In this document: one piece after another, positions 34,026 through 42,696 of the stretch
Layout of the letters: each line of letters opens with the position of its first letter
Numbering within the stretch: the stretch's first letter is position 1
Assembly (NCBI GenBank): GCA_020629275.1
Contig: JAHDDQ010000004.1
Location: 20,741-84,740, forward strand
Length of the DNA: 64,000 bases
Source of the DNA: Tenacibaculum sp.
GTDB lineage: Bacteria > Bacteroidota > Bacteroidia > Flavobacteriales > Flavobacteriaceae
Direction of reading: 5' to 3'
The notes under the pieces: generated by a model
The model's database searches: none
What the model was told of the DNA's origin: nothing
The model's input: only the letters and a program-made list of their open reading frames with translations
Position numbers and translations under genes: made by a program

Positions 34026-34522
34026 ATCATTATGAAATAAAGAAAGAAGGAAAAAACAAATATGTATTCTACAATAAAGAAAATGTAGAATATCAATTAG
34101 TTGTGAAAGTCTCAGGATTACAGTATCAAAATGAGGAAGGTAGCTATAAAAATGTTTTAGAAATCGCTTTAAACTGCGATACCAATACAGCGAATAAAGA
34201 TTATTTAACGGTAAAGACTTTGGCAGCTTTTTGTACCCAAGTAACTAAGCATTACGATGCCGTTTACATGCAAATACATAACCAGCCAGAAATAATAAAT
34301 AATAATAAAATAGAACGAAGAGGTATTTCCAGAATACGACTTTGGAACAGAGTAGTTAGTAAATACTTTAATGATTATATCATGTTAACTAATCTAGTTT
34401 TAGCGCCAAATAGTAATAGTGATTTACTAAGCGTTGTTGTAAAAAAAGACTCTGTTTATTTTAAAAAGGTAGTAGCGAATTTTTACCGCTTCTGTTACCG
34501 TAAAATGTATAAAACCATCTAG
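34019..34522 (+). CDS. Hypothetical protein of the peptide operon (167 aa)
   Basis: I do not recognise this protein with confidence. It has no signal peptide or membrane segment. It is alpha/beta in appearance, with repeated aromatic residues (YEIKKEGKNKYVFYNKENVEY) and a central block ISRIRLWNRVVSKYFNDYI reminiscent of small Bacteroidota families in which a basic R-x-R-L-W/Y motif precedes an aromatic helix. Overlap with the oxygenase gene and 4-bp spacing to the exporter point to a role in peptide binding, modification or immunity. Confidence 0.6.
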   Translation: MLDHYEIKKEGKNKYVFYNKENVEYQLVVKVSGLQYQNEEGSYKNVLEIALNCDTNTANKDYLTVKTLAAFCTQVTKHYDAVYMQIHNQPEIINNNKIERRGISRIRLWNRVVSKYFNDYIMLTNLVLAPNSNSDLLSVVVKKDSVYFKKVVANFYRFCYRKMYKTI

Positions 34523-34526
34523 CAAT

Positions 34527-36725
34527 ATGTTTAAAAGTCATAACTCAAATATTAAGTTCGTAAGACAGCATGATTTAATGGATTGTGGACCCGCTTCTTT
34601 AAGTATGATTACAAGTCATTATGGCAATAAGTTTTCATTACATAGCTTAAGAGCGTTATGTCAAATAGGTAAAGATGGCGTTTCTATGCTAGGAATTATT
34701 CATGCCGCAAAAAAGATAGGATTTACATCTAAATCTATTAAGTTAAACTTAAAACAATTAGTAGATAATTTTATAGCGCCATGTGTTTTATATTGGAATA
34801 AGAATCATTTTTTAGTTCTTGAAGCCATTACATCAATAAATGGTAAAAATAGATTTCATATTCTCGATCCTGCTCACGGAAGAGTGGTATTAACAGAAGA
34901 TGAGTTTAGGAATCCTTGGTTAAAAGGAGAAGAATCTGGAATTGCCTTATTTTTAAATCCTACAGATGCATTTTTTACACTCAAAGATCAAAATACACTA
35001 AAAGATCGTTTAAAACACATCTTAGTTTTATTCGCTCCATATAAGCGTAAGATAGGAATGTTGATGATTTTTGTATTAATAGGGAGTTTACTCAGTATTA
35101 TGCTTCCTTTCTTAACTGAGGCATTAATAGATAAAGGTGTAAACACAAAAGACCTAGACTATGTAAGCTTAATTCTTTTAGCACAATTATTCGTTTTTTT
35201 AGGAATAATGGGAACTACAATTTTAAGAAACTGGTTTACATTAATTGTTGGAGCCAAATTTAGTATAGATATTATTTATTCATATTTAAGTAAAATTTTA
35301 AAACTACCGATGAGTTTTTTCGATACCAAAAACTCTGGAGATTTTAATCAAAGAATACAGGATAATGTTAAGATAGAAGAGTTTTTTACATCAGATAGTA
35401 TTTTAACAGTATTCTCTATCTTAACATTAATCATATATTCAGTCATTTTACTGTATTACGATCCATATTTATTTATACTCTATCTTGGGTTAACAATCAT
35501 AGCTGTGTATTGGTCTTTCTTCTGGTTGAAGAGGAGAAAGGTGTTAGATTATCAATTATTTAGAGCTAAGTCTGAAAATCAAGAAGCCGTTTACGAATTC
35601 TACAACGGTATTAAAGAAATGAAATTAAATCAGTATGAAGATTATAAGAAAAATGAATGGATAACATTGCAAAAACGTTTACTATCTATAAATATAAAGT
35701 CATTAAAAATAGAACAATTTCAATCCATCGGTTTTACGTTTTTCAATCAACTTAAAAATATCTTAGTTACTTTTTTAGCAGCAAGTTATGTAATACAAGA
35801 TTCCATAACGCTGGGAGCTTTGTTAAGTGTTTCATTTATAATTGGGCAAATGAATTCTCCTATTCAGCAAGTATTAGTATTTATACGATCACAACAAGAC
35901 GCTATGTTGAGTTTTGACAGATTGAGTGAGGTTTATACGCAAGAGGAAGAAGAGAAAGATACAGATATTGTACTAAATCTAGCATCTGAGCCAGTTGATG
36001 TTACGTTAAAAAATGTAGACTTTAAGTATAATCTATTATCAAGGAATTACATTCTGAAAGATATAGATATTACAATTCCAAAAGGAAAAGTAACCGCAAT
36101 AGTAGGACATAGTGGAAGTGGGAAAACAACACTGATGAAATTATTATTGAAATTTTTCGCCACAGCTTCAGGAGAAATACGTTACGGAAATCATGAAATT
36201 GAAGAAATTTCAGCACAAAGCATTCGGGAGCATTCTGGTATTGTAATGCAGGATGGTTACATATTTAACGATACTATTGAAAGAAATATAGCACTAAATG
36301 AAAGAGAAATAAATCAAGAAAAATTGTACAAAGCTCTAAAGGCGGTCAATTTAGATGAGTTTGTAACATCATTAGCTTTAAGAGAAAAAACAAGGATAGG
36401 TTCCGGAGGAAATGATGTTTCTGGCGGACAAAAACAGCGAATCTTAATAGCTAGAGCTATTTATAAAAATCCAAAATATATTTTTTTAGATGAAGCTACT
36501 TCAGCGTTAGATGCAACAAACGAAAAAGAAGTTCATAATAATTTACAGAAGCTTTTTAAAAATAAAACAGTAGTAATTATAGCGCATCGATTAAGTACCG
36601 TACAAAATGCAGATCAGATTATAGTATTATCGAAAGGTGCTGTAGTTGAGCAAGGTACACACGAAGAATTAATTACAAAGAAAAATCACTATTACACATT
36701 AGTAAAAAACCAATTAAATATTTAG
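34527..36725 (+). CDS. C39-peptidase-containing ABC exporter (PCAT)
   Basis: The 732-residue protein cleaves double-glycine leaders and exports the core in one step. Residues about 8-130 are a C39 peptidase with oxyanion Gln14 and catalytic Cys20 in RQHDLMDCGPASL, His94 in NKNHFLVLE and Asp114 in ILDPAHG. Six membrane segments lie at about 170-460. The ATPase has Walker A GHSGSGKTT (about 527-535), signature SGGQKQR and Walker B IFLDEATSALD. All catalytic residues are present, so it should be active. The six double-glycine peptides upstream are its natural substrates. Confidence 0.94.
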   Translation: MFKSHNSNIKFVRQHDLMDCGPASLSMITSHYGNKFSLHSLRALCQIGKDGVSMLGIIHAAKKIGFTSKSIKLNLKQLVDNFIAPCVLYWNKNHFLVLEAITSINGKNRFHILDPAHGRVVLTEDEFRNPWLKGEESGIALFLNPTDAFFTLKDQNTLKDRLKHILVLFAPYKRKIGMLMIFVLIGSLLSIMLPFLTEALIDKGVNTKDLDYVSLILLAQLFVFLGIMGTTILRNWFTLIVGAKFSIDIIYSYLSKILKLPMSFFDTKNSGDFNQRIQDNVKIEEFFTSDSILTVFSILTLIIYSVILLYYDPYLFILYLGLTIIAVYWSFFWLKRRKVLDYQLFRAKSENQEAVYEFYNGIKEMKLNQYEDYKKNEWITLQKRLLSINIKSLKIEQFQSIGFTFFNQLKNILVTFLAASYVIQDSITLGALLSVSFIIGQMNSPIQQVLVFIRSQQDAMLSFDRLSEVYTQEEEEKDTDIVLNLASEPVDVTLKNVDFKYNLLSRNYILKDIDITIPKGKVTAIVGHSGSGKTTLMKLLLKFFATASGEIRYGNHEIEEISAQSIREHSGIVMQDGYIFNDTIERNIALNEREINQEKLYKALKAVNLDEFVTSLALREKTRIGSGGNDVSGGQKQRILIARAIYKNPKYIFLDEATSALDATNEKEVHNNLQKLFKNKTVVIIAHRLSTVQNADQIIVLSKGAVVEQGTHEELITKKNHYYTLVKNQLNI

Positions 36726-36730
36726 AAATT

Positions 36731-37057
36731 ATGAAAATTAAAATATTAGGAATCATTAGTTTATTGTTTTTAGTATCGAGTTGTGGAATTAGTAATAATT
36801 TATCCTCAAAATATGAAACAGTATATTCTAAAACAATAGCAGAAGAACATTATGAGTCAATATATAAAATCTTAAAAGAGAATATTGAAGGCTTTGACGC
36901 AAAGGAAGTTCAAAAAACAAAATATGTAGAGCAGAATAATAAATACTACCTTAAAATCCACCTAAAGAAAAAACATTTTAAACTAGTTTATAGGAGCGAT
37001 GTTGGTTATGATAGCAGGATAGAGACTATAAAGTCTGAAATAGAACGTGTTATATAA
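36731..37057 (+). CDS. Small lipoprotein of the peptide operon
   Basis: The 108-residue protein has a lipoprotein signal (ISLLFLVSSCGISNN, Cys about residue 18) and a short, charged domain ending SRIETIKSEIERVI. It is unrecognised. It is 5 bp downstream of the exporter, and the operon terminator follows. A membrane-anchored small protein at this place could be immunity or export-associated, but nothing in the sequence proves it. Confidence 0.75.
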   Translation: MKIKILGIISLLFLVSSCGISNNLSSKYETVYSKTIAEEHYESIYKILKENIEGFDAKEVQKTKYVEQNNKYYLKIHLKKKHFKLVYRSDVGYDSRIETIKSEIERVI

Positions 37058-37065
37058 CAACTAGC

Positions 37066-37099
37066 AAAAAAGAGATACTGGCATTAGTATCTCTTTTTT
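37066..37099 (+). terminator. Terminator of the peptide-export operon
   Basis: AGAGATACT (37071-37079) pairs with AGTATCTCT (37086-37094), extended by A/T pairs on both sides, with a run of T, 9 bp after the lipoprotein stop. Confidence 0.85.
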
Positions 37100-37125
37100 T
37101 ATATAATTACTAATAACTATAAAAG

Positions 37126-37338
37126 TTATTTGGTTAAAAGTTTAGACAGAAATAATAGAATTATTGTAACTACAATACCTATTGCAACATACTTAGCACT
37201 ATTTTGATAGTGCTTTTTGTTGTTAACAGCATCTTTTTTATAACTATAAATCATAAGTGCAACAAAAGCAATTATAAATAGACTAGCAAAGACAATTCTA
37301 CCAGTTGTAAACATTTTTAAAGCAATAAGAAGTAACAT
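37126..37338 (-). CDS. Small membrane protein (70 aa)
   Basis: Two membrane segments (about 10-30 and 48-66) flank a basic loop (SYKKDAVNNKKHYQN). No named family is recognised with certainty. An internal Met (MFTTGRIVF, codon at 37314) is an equally good or better start. It is convergent with the peptide operon, beyond its terminator. Confidence 0.65.
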   Translation of the reverse strand: MLLLIALKMFTTGRIVFASLFIIAFVALMIYSYKKDAVNNKKHYQNSAKYVAIGIVVTIILLFLSKLLTK

Positions 37339-37404
37339 AAATTATTACATTTTAATTATACGGGTAAGTACAAACTTTGTACTTTTAACAAAAGTACTAA
37401 TTAA

Positions 37405-38127
37405 ATGAAGAAGGCAATCGTTTTTGGAGCTACTTCTGGTATAGGAAAAGCTTTAACAGAGTTACTACTCCAAGATAATTATCAAGTGGCAGTAACAGGA
37501 CGTAGATTAGATAAATTGAAAACGTTTGAAGAGCAGCATGGCAAAAATGTTTTAATCAAGCAAAATGATATTCAAGATGTAGATCATGTTGAAGTTGTTT
37601 TCAATGAAATCGTAAAAAAATTTGGAGTTGTTGATTTAGTTATTCAATCTTCAGGCGTAGGGTATGTTAATTCGGAACTAGACTGGGAAAAAGAAAACCA
37701 AACCATAAATACGAACGTATTAGGTGTAACTAAACTGTATGATTTAGCTTACAAACTATTCAAAAAACAAGGCCTTGGTCATCTCGTAGGAATTAGTTCC
37801 ATAGCTTCAATACGCGGAAACCGATTTGCACCTGCTTATTTCGCATCGAAAGCATATCAAAAAGCTTATTTAGAAAGTTTATACCTAAAAACAAAAACAA
37901 TACCTTCCAAGAAAGTTTTTATAACAGATATTCGCCCAGGTTTTGTAGATACAGCCATGGCTCTTGGAGATGGGGTTTTTTGGTTGGTACCTTTAGAAAA
38001 AGCTTCAAAGCAAATTTTTTCAGCAATAAAAAGAAAAAGAAGAGTCGCTTATATTTCAAGAAGATGGCGACTAATAGCTTGGGTGCTTAAAATAGTACCA
38101 GCTTGGATAATGAAAAAGCTTACCTAG
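37405..38127 (+). CDS. Short-chain dehydrogenase/reductase
   Basis: The 240-residue SDR has the NAD(P) motif GATSGIGKAL, the Asn in NTNVLGV, the catalytic Ser in GISSIASIRG and YxxxK in YFASKAYQKAYLE. A hydrophobic C-terminal tail (WRLIAWVLKIVPAWIMKKL) suggests membrane association. The substrate is not evident. It overlaps an upstream alternative start of the HAD gene; with the ATG chosen there the genes are 11 bp apart. Confidence 0.9.
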   Translation: MKKAIVFGATSGIGKALTELLLQDNYQVAVTGRRLDKLKTFEEQHGKNVLIKQNDIQDVDHVEVVFNEIVKKFGVVDLVIQSSGVGYVNSELDWEKENQTINTNVLGVTKLYDLAYKLFKKQGLGHLVGISSIASIRGNRFAPAYFASKAYQKAYLESLYLKTKTIPSKKVFITDIRPGFVDTAMALGDGVFWLVPLEKASKQIFSAIKRKRRVAYISRRWRLIAWVLKIVPAWIMKKLT

Positions 38128-38138
38128 CACATAAATAC

Positions 38139-38819
38139 ATGAAAAAACAAAATTTAGTTGTATTAGATATTGATGATACATTAACCAGTAGTGAAAAAAA
38201 ACATACAAACTCATTATTATATGCGATGCGTAAGTTTGGGATCACAGAAGTAGATACAGATTGGAGAAATTATACAAATGCTACGGATAGTTATATTTTT
38301 AAAGTGAACTATGAGAAAACTTTTGATAAGGAGTTTTCATTTGATTTAATAGAAGAATTTGAAGAAGTAATGACTTCACATTTTCTAACCTATAAGAACT
38401 CGCAAGAAGTTTTAGGAGCGCGTAACATGGTTAATTACTTTCTTGAAAATACGAATTATGCTGTGTGTTTTGCTACAGGATCTTTATTAAAACCAGCATT
38501 ATTAAAATTAACACAAGCAGAAATTAAATATTACCCAGAAATTGTAGAAGTTTCAAATAGTATACTAACTAGAGAAGAAATAGTTACTTCAGCAATACAA
38601 AAGGCTAAACACTATTTTGAAGTTGGTGACTTCAAACATATAATTTCATTTGGAGATGGACTTTGGGATGCCACAACTGCAGAGAATTTAGGTATCCATT
38701 TTGTTGGAGTAAATACGAGAAATGTTGAAGACTTTAAAAAGCAAGGAGTCCAGTATCATATCAATACTTGGAATGACTTTGATTTAGATAAAGCAGAAAG
38801 AATTTTTAACATAGGATAG
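38139..38819 (+). CDS. HAD-superfamily hydrolase
   Basis: From the ATG at 38139 the protein is 226 residues. HAD motif I is VVLDIDDTLT, motif II is in ATGSLLKPAL, and motif III/IV is FGDGLWDATTAENLG. A helical cap lies between. This is the phosphoglycolate phosphatase-like layout, but the substrate cannot be named. It sits 1 bp before the MazG-like gene, suggesting a nucleotide or sugar-phosphate clean-up pair. Confidence 0.85.
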   Translation: MKKQNLVVLDIDDTLTSSEKKHTNSLLYAMRKFGITEVDTDWRNYTNATDSYIFKVNYEKTFDKEFSFDLIEEFEEVMTSHFLTYKNSQEVLGARNMVNYFLENTNYAVCFATGSLLKPALLKLTQAEIKYYPEIVEVSNSILTREEIVTSAIQKAKHYFEVGDFKHIISFGDGLWDATTAENLGIHFVGVNTRNVEDFKKQGVQYHINTWNDFDLDKAERIFNIG

Positions 38820-38820
38820 G

Positions 38821-39207
38821 ATGAAGAATAAAATTAAAGCAGTAACTGAATTTCATAACGCTTTTGGTTTAGGAGTAAAAGAAACTCCAATTGTTAATAT
38901 TGGAGAGGATAAAAAAATACTCCGATTTAATTTAATGAAAGAAGAAAATGAAGAGTATTTAGAAGCTGTTCAGAATAACGATTTAGTTGAAACAGCAGAT
39001 GCGTTGGGAGATATGCTCTATATTTTATGTGGAACTATAATTGAGCATGGAATGCAAGACAAAATAGAAGAAGTATTCAATGAAATACAACGTAGCAACA
39101 TGAGCAAGTTAGGAGCAGATGGGAAACCTATTTACAGAGAAGACGGTAAAGTAATGAAGGGGCCAAATTATTTTAAGCCAAACATAGCATCAATACTAAA
39201 AAAATAG
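38821..39207 (+). CDS. MazG/PRA-PH-like NTP pyrophosphohydrolase
   Basis: The 128-residue all-alpha pyrophosphohydrolase has metal-binding acidic residues in MKEENEEYLEAV (ExxE) and ETADALGDMLYIL (ExxxD), as in MazG and phosphoribosyl-ATP pyrophosphatase-like proteins. It would hydrolyse a non-canonical NTP to NMP and pyrophosphate. It directly follows the HAD gene and converges on the TlpA-like gene with 1 bp between stops. Confidence 0.82.
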   Translation: MKNKIKAVTEFHNAFGLGVKETPIVNIGEDKKILRFNLMKEENEEYLEAVQNNDLVETADALGDMLYILCGTIIEHGMQDKIEEVFNEIQRSNMSKLGADGKPIYREDGKVMKGPNYFKPNIASILKK

Positions 39208-39208
39208 A

Positions 39209-40150
39209 TTAGAAACCAGCATTGCCGTCTAGATCAGTTAAGTCTGGTGCGGCAATTTTTTCTAAAGCAGTAGTTAGCTCTGCAACACTACTCACCATTT
39301 TTTCAATATTACCGTCTTCATCAATAATCAGATGAGTTGGGTATTGTTTTACTTGAATCTTATCTTTCATAAAGCCTTTCTGATTGGCAACTACGGGGTA
39401 TCTAAATTGTTTTTTCGTTAAGAACTTTCTTAGCTTATCAGCTTCATCAAAAGCTAAACTTAAAAATACGACATCTTCGTAAGCTTCATATTTATCATAA
39501 AGTTGGTTAAGCTGTGGAAACTCTTCAACACATACTTTACAAGTAATAAACCAACATTTTACAATAAGAATTTTACCTTTAGTATTCTCGCTAGAAAAAC
39601 GATTACCATTTAAATCAACAACATTAAAATCAGGGTATTTAGTTCCTTCTTTATTGTAATACGCATAAGCTACTTTGGCTACGCTTTTAACAGCCTTACC
39701 AATTTTTTCCTTACCTTCTTCTATTGGATATAATTGGTAAGCTTCATTACCCGATAATAACATAACGGGTATGTAATTGCCACTAACCAATTGTTTTAAG
39801 AAATTCCCTTTTTCAATGTCTTCACCTTGAGCATTTACAGGCAGGAAATCGGAGGATAAATTTATATTGTCTTTAAAATAGGTGTCCCAGTTTTTTTTAC
39901 TACTTGTAATACTTTCTATATCTGGTAAGCCTTCTGTACTTATACTTTTACTTTCTGTTACATCGTTTTCCGTTAGATCTTCACTTTCGGTAGGTACAGG
40001 TTCTTCTGTTTCTTCTATAACAGCTATTTCGTTAGTATTATTAGCTGGTTCAATTACTTGATCAGGCTTTGAGCTTAAGTTTATAAGGATGTACCAAGTA
40101 ATAACAAATGAAGTTACAGCAGTACAAATAGTAATTAAAAGGTTTTTCAT
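39209..40150 (-). CDS. TlpA-like membrane-anchored thioredoxin
   Basis: The start chosen is ATG 40150 (MKNLLITICTAVTSFVITWY), 313 residues; a TTG at 40165 would put five residues before the anchor. An N-terminal anchor is followed by an acidic Glu/Ser/Thr-rich linker (about 35-75) and a C-terminal TlpA/AhpC-TSA domain with CxxC in KCWFITCKVCVEEFP and cis-Pro in VKQYPTHLIID. It probably reduces or oxidises periplasmic thiols. TATATTTG lies at 40185-40178. Confidence 0.88.
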   Translation of the reverse strand: MKNLLITICTAVTSFVITWYILINLSSKPDQVIEPANNTNEIAVIEETEEPVPTESEDLTENDVTESKSISTEGLPDIESITSSKKNWDTYFKDNINLSSDFLPVNAQGEDIEKGNFLKQLVSGNYIPVMLLSGNEAYQLYPIEEGKEKIGKAVKSVAKVAYAYYNKEGTKYPDFNVVDLNGNRFSSENTKGKILIVKCWFITCKVCVEEFPQLNQLYDKYEAYEDVVFLSLAFDEADKLRKFLTKKQFRYPVVANQKGFMKDKIQVKQYPTHLIIDEDGNIEKMVSSVAELTTALEKIAAPDLTDLDGNAGF

Positions 40151-40215
40151 AATTATAATCCCCAATGTGTATATTCACAAATATATGAAAAAGAGAATTA
40201 TATGTTAAAACTTTA

Positions 40216-41277
40216 TTAAATTTTCATTCTCCAACCATAAGGATCTTCAGAAATATTGTATTGAATATTCATTAATTTTTCCTTAAATAAATCAGCATAA
40301 GAATCATTCAATGTAGGTAATTCAAAGCTTTCATCATCATGACTGAAGCCTTTTATAGGATTGATTACTGTAGCAGTACCAGAACCAAAGATTTCTTTTA
40401 ATTCACCTTTTCTTGCAGCATCTTTAATTTCAGCAACAGAAATGCGCCTAACTTCAACATCGATATTATTATCTTCAGCTAACTGGATAACCGATTTTCG
40501 TGTGATACCGTCAAGAATTCTATCGTTATTTGGAGCTGTAAGTAACTTATTGCCTATTCTAAAGAAGATGTTCATAGTACCAGCTTCTTCCAAGTACTCA
40601 TGAGTATTAGCATCGGTCCATATTATTTGTTGAAACCCTTTTTCATGAGCCAATTTAGTAGGATAGAATTGTGCTGCATAATTACCTGCAGCTTTCGCAA
40701 AACCAACTCCACCATTAGCAGATCTACTATATTCCTGAGCAAATATAACACGAACTTCCCCAGCATAATAAGCTTGGGCAGGAGATAATACAATCATGAA
40801 TTTATATTCATCTGCAGGAGAAGCAGAAATAGCAGGTTGTGTAGCTATAACAAAAGGTCTTATGTATAAAGAATTACCAATACCTTTTTTTACCCAATCT
40901 TTTTCTAGATTTAGTAAGGTTTTTAAGCCATTTAAAAAGTAAGATTCTGGAAACTCAGGAATGGCCAAACGTTTAGACGATTTATTAATACGATTAAAGT
41001 TTTCTAAAGGCCTAAATAAAAAGACATCATCATTATTATCCTTATAAGCTTTCATTCCTTCAAAAACTGCCTGTCCATAATGAAAAACACGAGCCGAAGG
41101 AGCTAAAGAAATATTTCCATAAGGTTTAATTACTGGAGGTTGCCATTCGCCTTCTTTGTAATCACATTCAAACATATAATCAGAAAAAACAGTCCCGAAA
41201 GCAAGATTGTTAAAATCTACTGTATTAATTTTTGATTGTTGAATTGGAATAATACTAATTTCAGAAGAAGAATCCAT
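40216..41277 (-). CDS. ilvE: Branched-chain amino acid aminotransferase
   Basis: The 353-residue fold-type IV enzyme makes or degrades Leu, Ile and Val. It shows VFHYGQAVFEGMKAYK, the PLP lysine in GFAKAAGNYAAQ, EYLEEAGTMNIFF and IFGSGTATVINPIKGF. Length matches the longer (eukaryote-like) IlvE II type. It is monocistronic and divergent from the DUF4920 gene. Confidence 0.94.
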   Translation of the reverse strand: MDSSSEISIIPIQQSKINTVDFNNLAFGTVFSDYMFECDYKEGEWQPPVIKPYGNISLAPSARVFHYGQAVFEGMKAYKDNNDDVFLFRPLENFNRINKSSKRLAIPEFPESYFLNGLKTLLNLEKDWVKKGIGNSLYIRPFVIATQPAISASPADEYKFMIVLSPAQAYYAGEVRVIFAQEYSRSANGGVGFAKAAGNYAAQFYPTKLAHEKGFQQIIWTDANTHEYLEEAGTMNIFFRIGNKLLTAPNNDRILDGITRKSVIQLAEDNNIDVEVRRISVAEIKDAARKGELKEIFGSGTATVINPIKGFSHDDESFELPTLNDSYADLFKEKLMNIQYNISEDPYGWRMKI

Positions 41278-41399
41278 AGATAAGAGGTATAAGTTTTTGC
41301 AAAAATACGAAATACTTACGAGTTTAAAATTTGATAAACTGAGATTAAAAATTGTTAAAATTGTATCTTTGTGTAGTGTTAATTTATAATCAGCTTATA

Positions 41400-41891
41400 A
41401 TGAAAAACTTAATGATAGTAATTTTGTGTTTTACCTGTGTCGTAACCTCATGTAAAACAGAGAAAAAAAGTGAAAAAATACCAGAAAAAATTGAATTTGC
41501 CTCATTTGGTGACCAAATAAAGAGTGATAATGTATTATCTAAAAGTAAAGCTTACGAAACGTATAAAAAATTAAATGTAGGAGATACAATTGATATGAAA
41601 TTTGCTTCAAAAATTAATGAAGTTTGTAGTAAAAAGGGGTGTTGGATGAAGCTACCTTTAGATGGAGACCAAGAAACAATGGTGCGTTTTAAAGATTACG
41701 GATTTTTTATGCCTTTAGATAGTCAAGGAAAAGAAGTAATAGTAGAAGGAAAAGCTTTTGTAAAAGTTACATCTGTAGATGAACTTCGTCATTATGCTGA
41801 GGATGCAGGAAAATCTAAAGAAGAAATAGAAAAAATCATTGCACCTAAGAAAGAAATGGCATTCTTAGCTCATGGTGTATTAATGAAATAA
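41400..41891 (+). CDS. DUF4920 lipoprotein
   Basis: From the ATG at 41400 the protein is 163 residues with a lipoprotein signal (LCFTCVVTSCKTEKK). The DUF4920 core reads FASKINEVCSKKGCWMKLPL and YGFFMPLDSQGKEVIVEGKA. The paired Cys suggest a metal or redox site, with no known activity. A TATCTTTG promoter element is at 41364-41371. It is one base upstream of mnmD and probably co-transcribed. Confidence 0.85.
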   Translation: MKNLMIVILCFTCVVTSCKTEKKSEKIPEKIEFASFGDQIKSDNVLSKSKAYETYKKLNVGDTIDMKFASKINEVCSKKGCWMKLPLDGDQETMVRFKDYGFFMPLDSQGKEVIVEGKAFVKVTSVDELRHYAEDAGKSKEEIEKIIAPKKEMAFLAHGVLMK

Positions 41892-41892
41892 T

Positions 41893-42546
41893 TTGAAAAG
41901 AGAAATTATCATAACTTCAGATGGATCCAGTACTATTCATCTTCCCGATTGGGATGAACAATATCATTCCAAGCATGGCGCTATTCAGGAGTCGTATCAT
42001 GTATTCATCGAAAATGGATTAAAACAGATTCAGAAAGATGAAGTATCGATTTTAGAAATAGGGTTTGGTACTGGTCTAAATTGTTTTATAACTGCTACAG
42101 AATCTCCTAAAATTATAAATTATATAGGAGTAGAAGCTTATCCAGTAGCTTTTGAAGAAATTCAACAATTAAATTATGCGTCAGAATTAAAGGCTAACAA
42201 ATATCAAGAGCTCTTCAAAAAAATACACGCATGTAGTTGGGAAGAAAAGCATAAGATAAACAAATTATTTTCTTTGGAAAAAAGAAAGCAATTTTTTAGA
42301 GATATCGACGATGTGAATACTTTTGATTTGGTTTATTTTGATGCTTTCGGAGCTAGAGTTCAGCCAGAATTATGGACAGAAGAAGTGTTTGCAATTATGT
42401 ATAAAGCCATGAGGAATAAAGGTGTTTTGGTAACTTATTCGGCTAAAGGTAGTGTTCGAAGAGCAATGCAAGCTGTGGGCTTTTCTGTAGAAAGATTACC
42501 TGGGCCACCAGGAAAAAGAGAAATGTTAAGAGCTGTAAAAAATTAA
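41893..42546 (+). CDS. mnmD: tRNA (mnm5s2U34)-methyltransferase MnmD
   Basis: The 217-residue SAM-dependent enzyme carries out the last methylation of mnm5U34 in tRNA. It has ILEIGFGTGLNCFIT (SAM-binding), VYFDAFGARVQPELWTEEVF and KGVLVTYSAKGSVRRAMQA, and lacks the FAD-dependent MnmC(o) domain of the Escherichia coli fusion. Translation seems to start at TTG (41893-41895), one base after the DUF4920 stop. Confidence 0.92.
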   Translation: MKREIIITSDGSSTIHLPDWDEQYHSKHGAIQESYHVFIENGLKQIQKDEVSILEIGFGTGLNCFITATESPKIINYIGVEAYPVAFEEIQQLNYASELKANKYQELFKKIHACSWEEKHKINKLFSLEKRKQFFRDIDDVNTFDLVYFDAFGARVQPELWTEEVFAIMYKAMRNKGVLVTYSAKGSVRRAMQAVGFSVERLPGPPGKREMLRAVKN

Positions 42547-42564
42547 TAAAAGTAATAGCTATAA

Positions 42565-42696
42565 ATGAAGTTCAAAAGAAAATTTGGTGATCAGAAGAAA
42601 ACTAATCCACAAAGAGGGTTGTTTTTAATAGTACTATTAGTAGTAATATTGTATCTGTTTTTTAATGCTGAAAATATTTTAGGTAAATTATTGTAA
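42565..42696 (+). CDS. Small single-pass membrane protein (43 aa)
   Basis: This short ORF encodes a basic N-terminus (MKFKRKFGDQKKTNPQRG) and one membrane segment (LFLIVLLVVILYLFF). Its TAA ends at 42696, and the methylase gene starts at 42697 with no gap. Spacing to mnmD is 18 bp. The tight packing makes it a real gene in this operon, function unknown. Confidence 0.7.
   Translation: MKFKRKFGDQKKTNPQRGLFLIVLLVVILYLFFNAENILGKLL

Noticed and set aside
41355..41380. CTTTGTGTAG resembling half of the 16-bp box, upstream of the DUF4920 gene
   Set aside because: The left arm CTAC is absent and the TTTG belongs to a -7 element (TATCTTTG), so it is a promoter coincidence.
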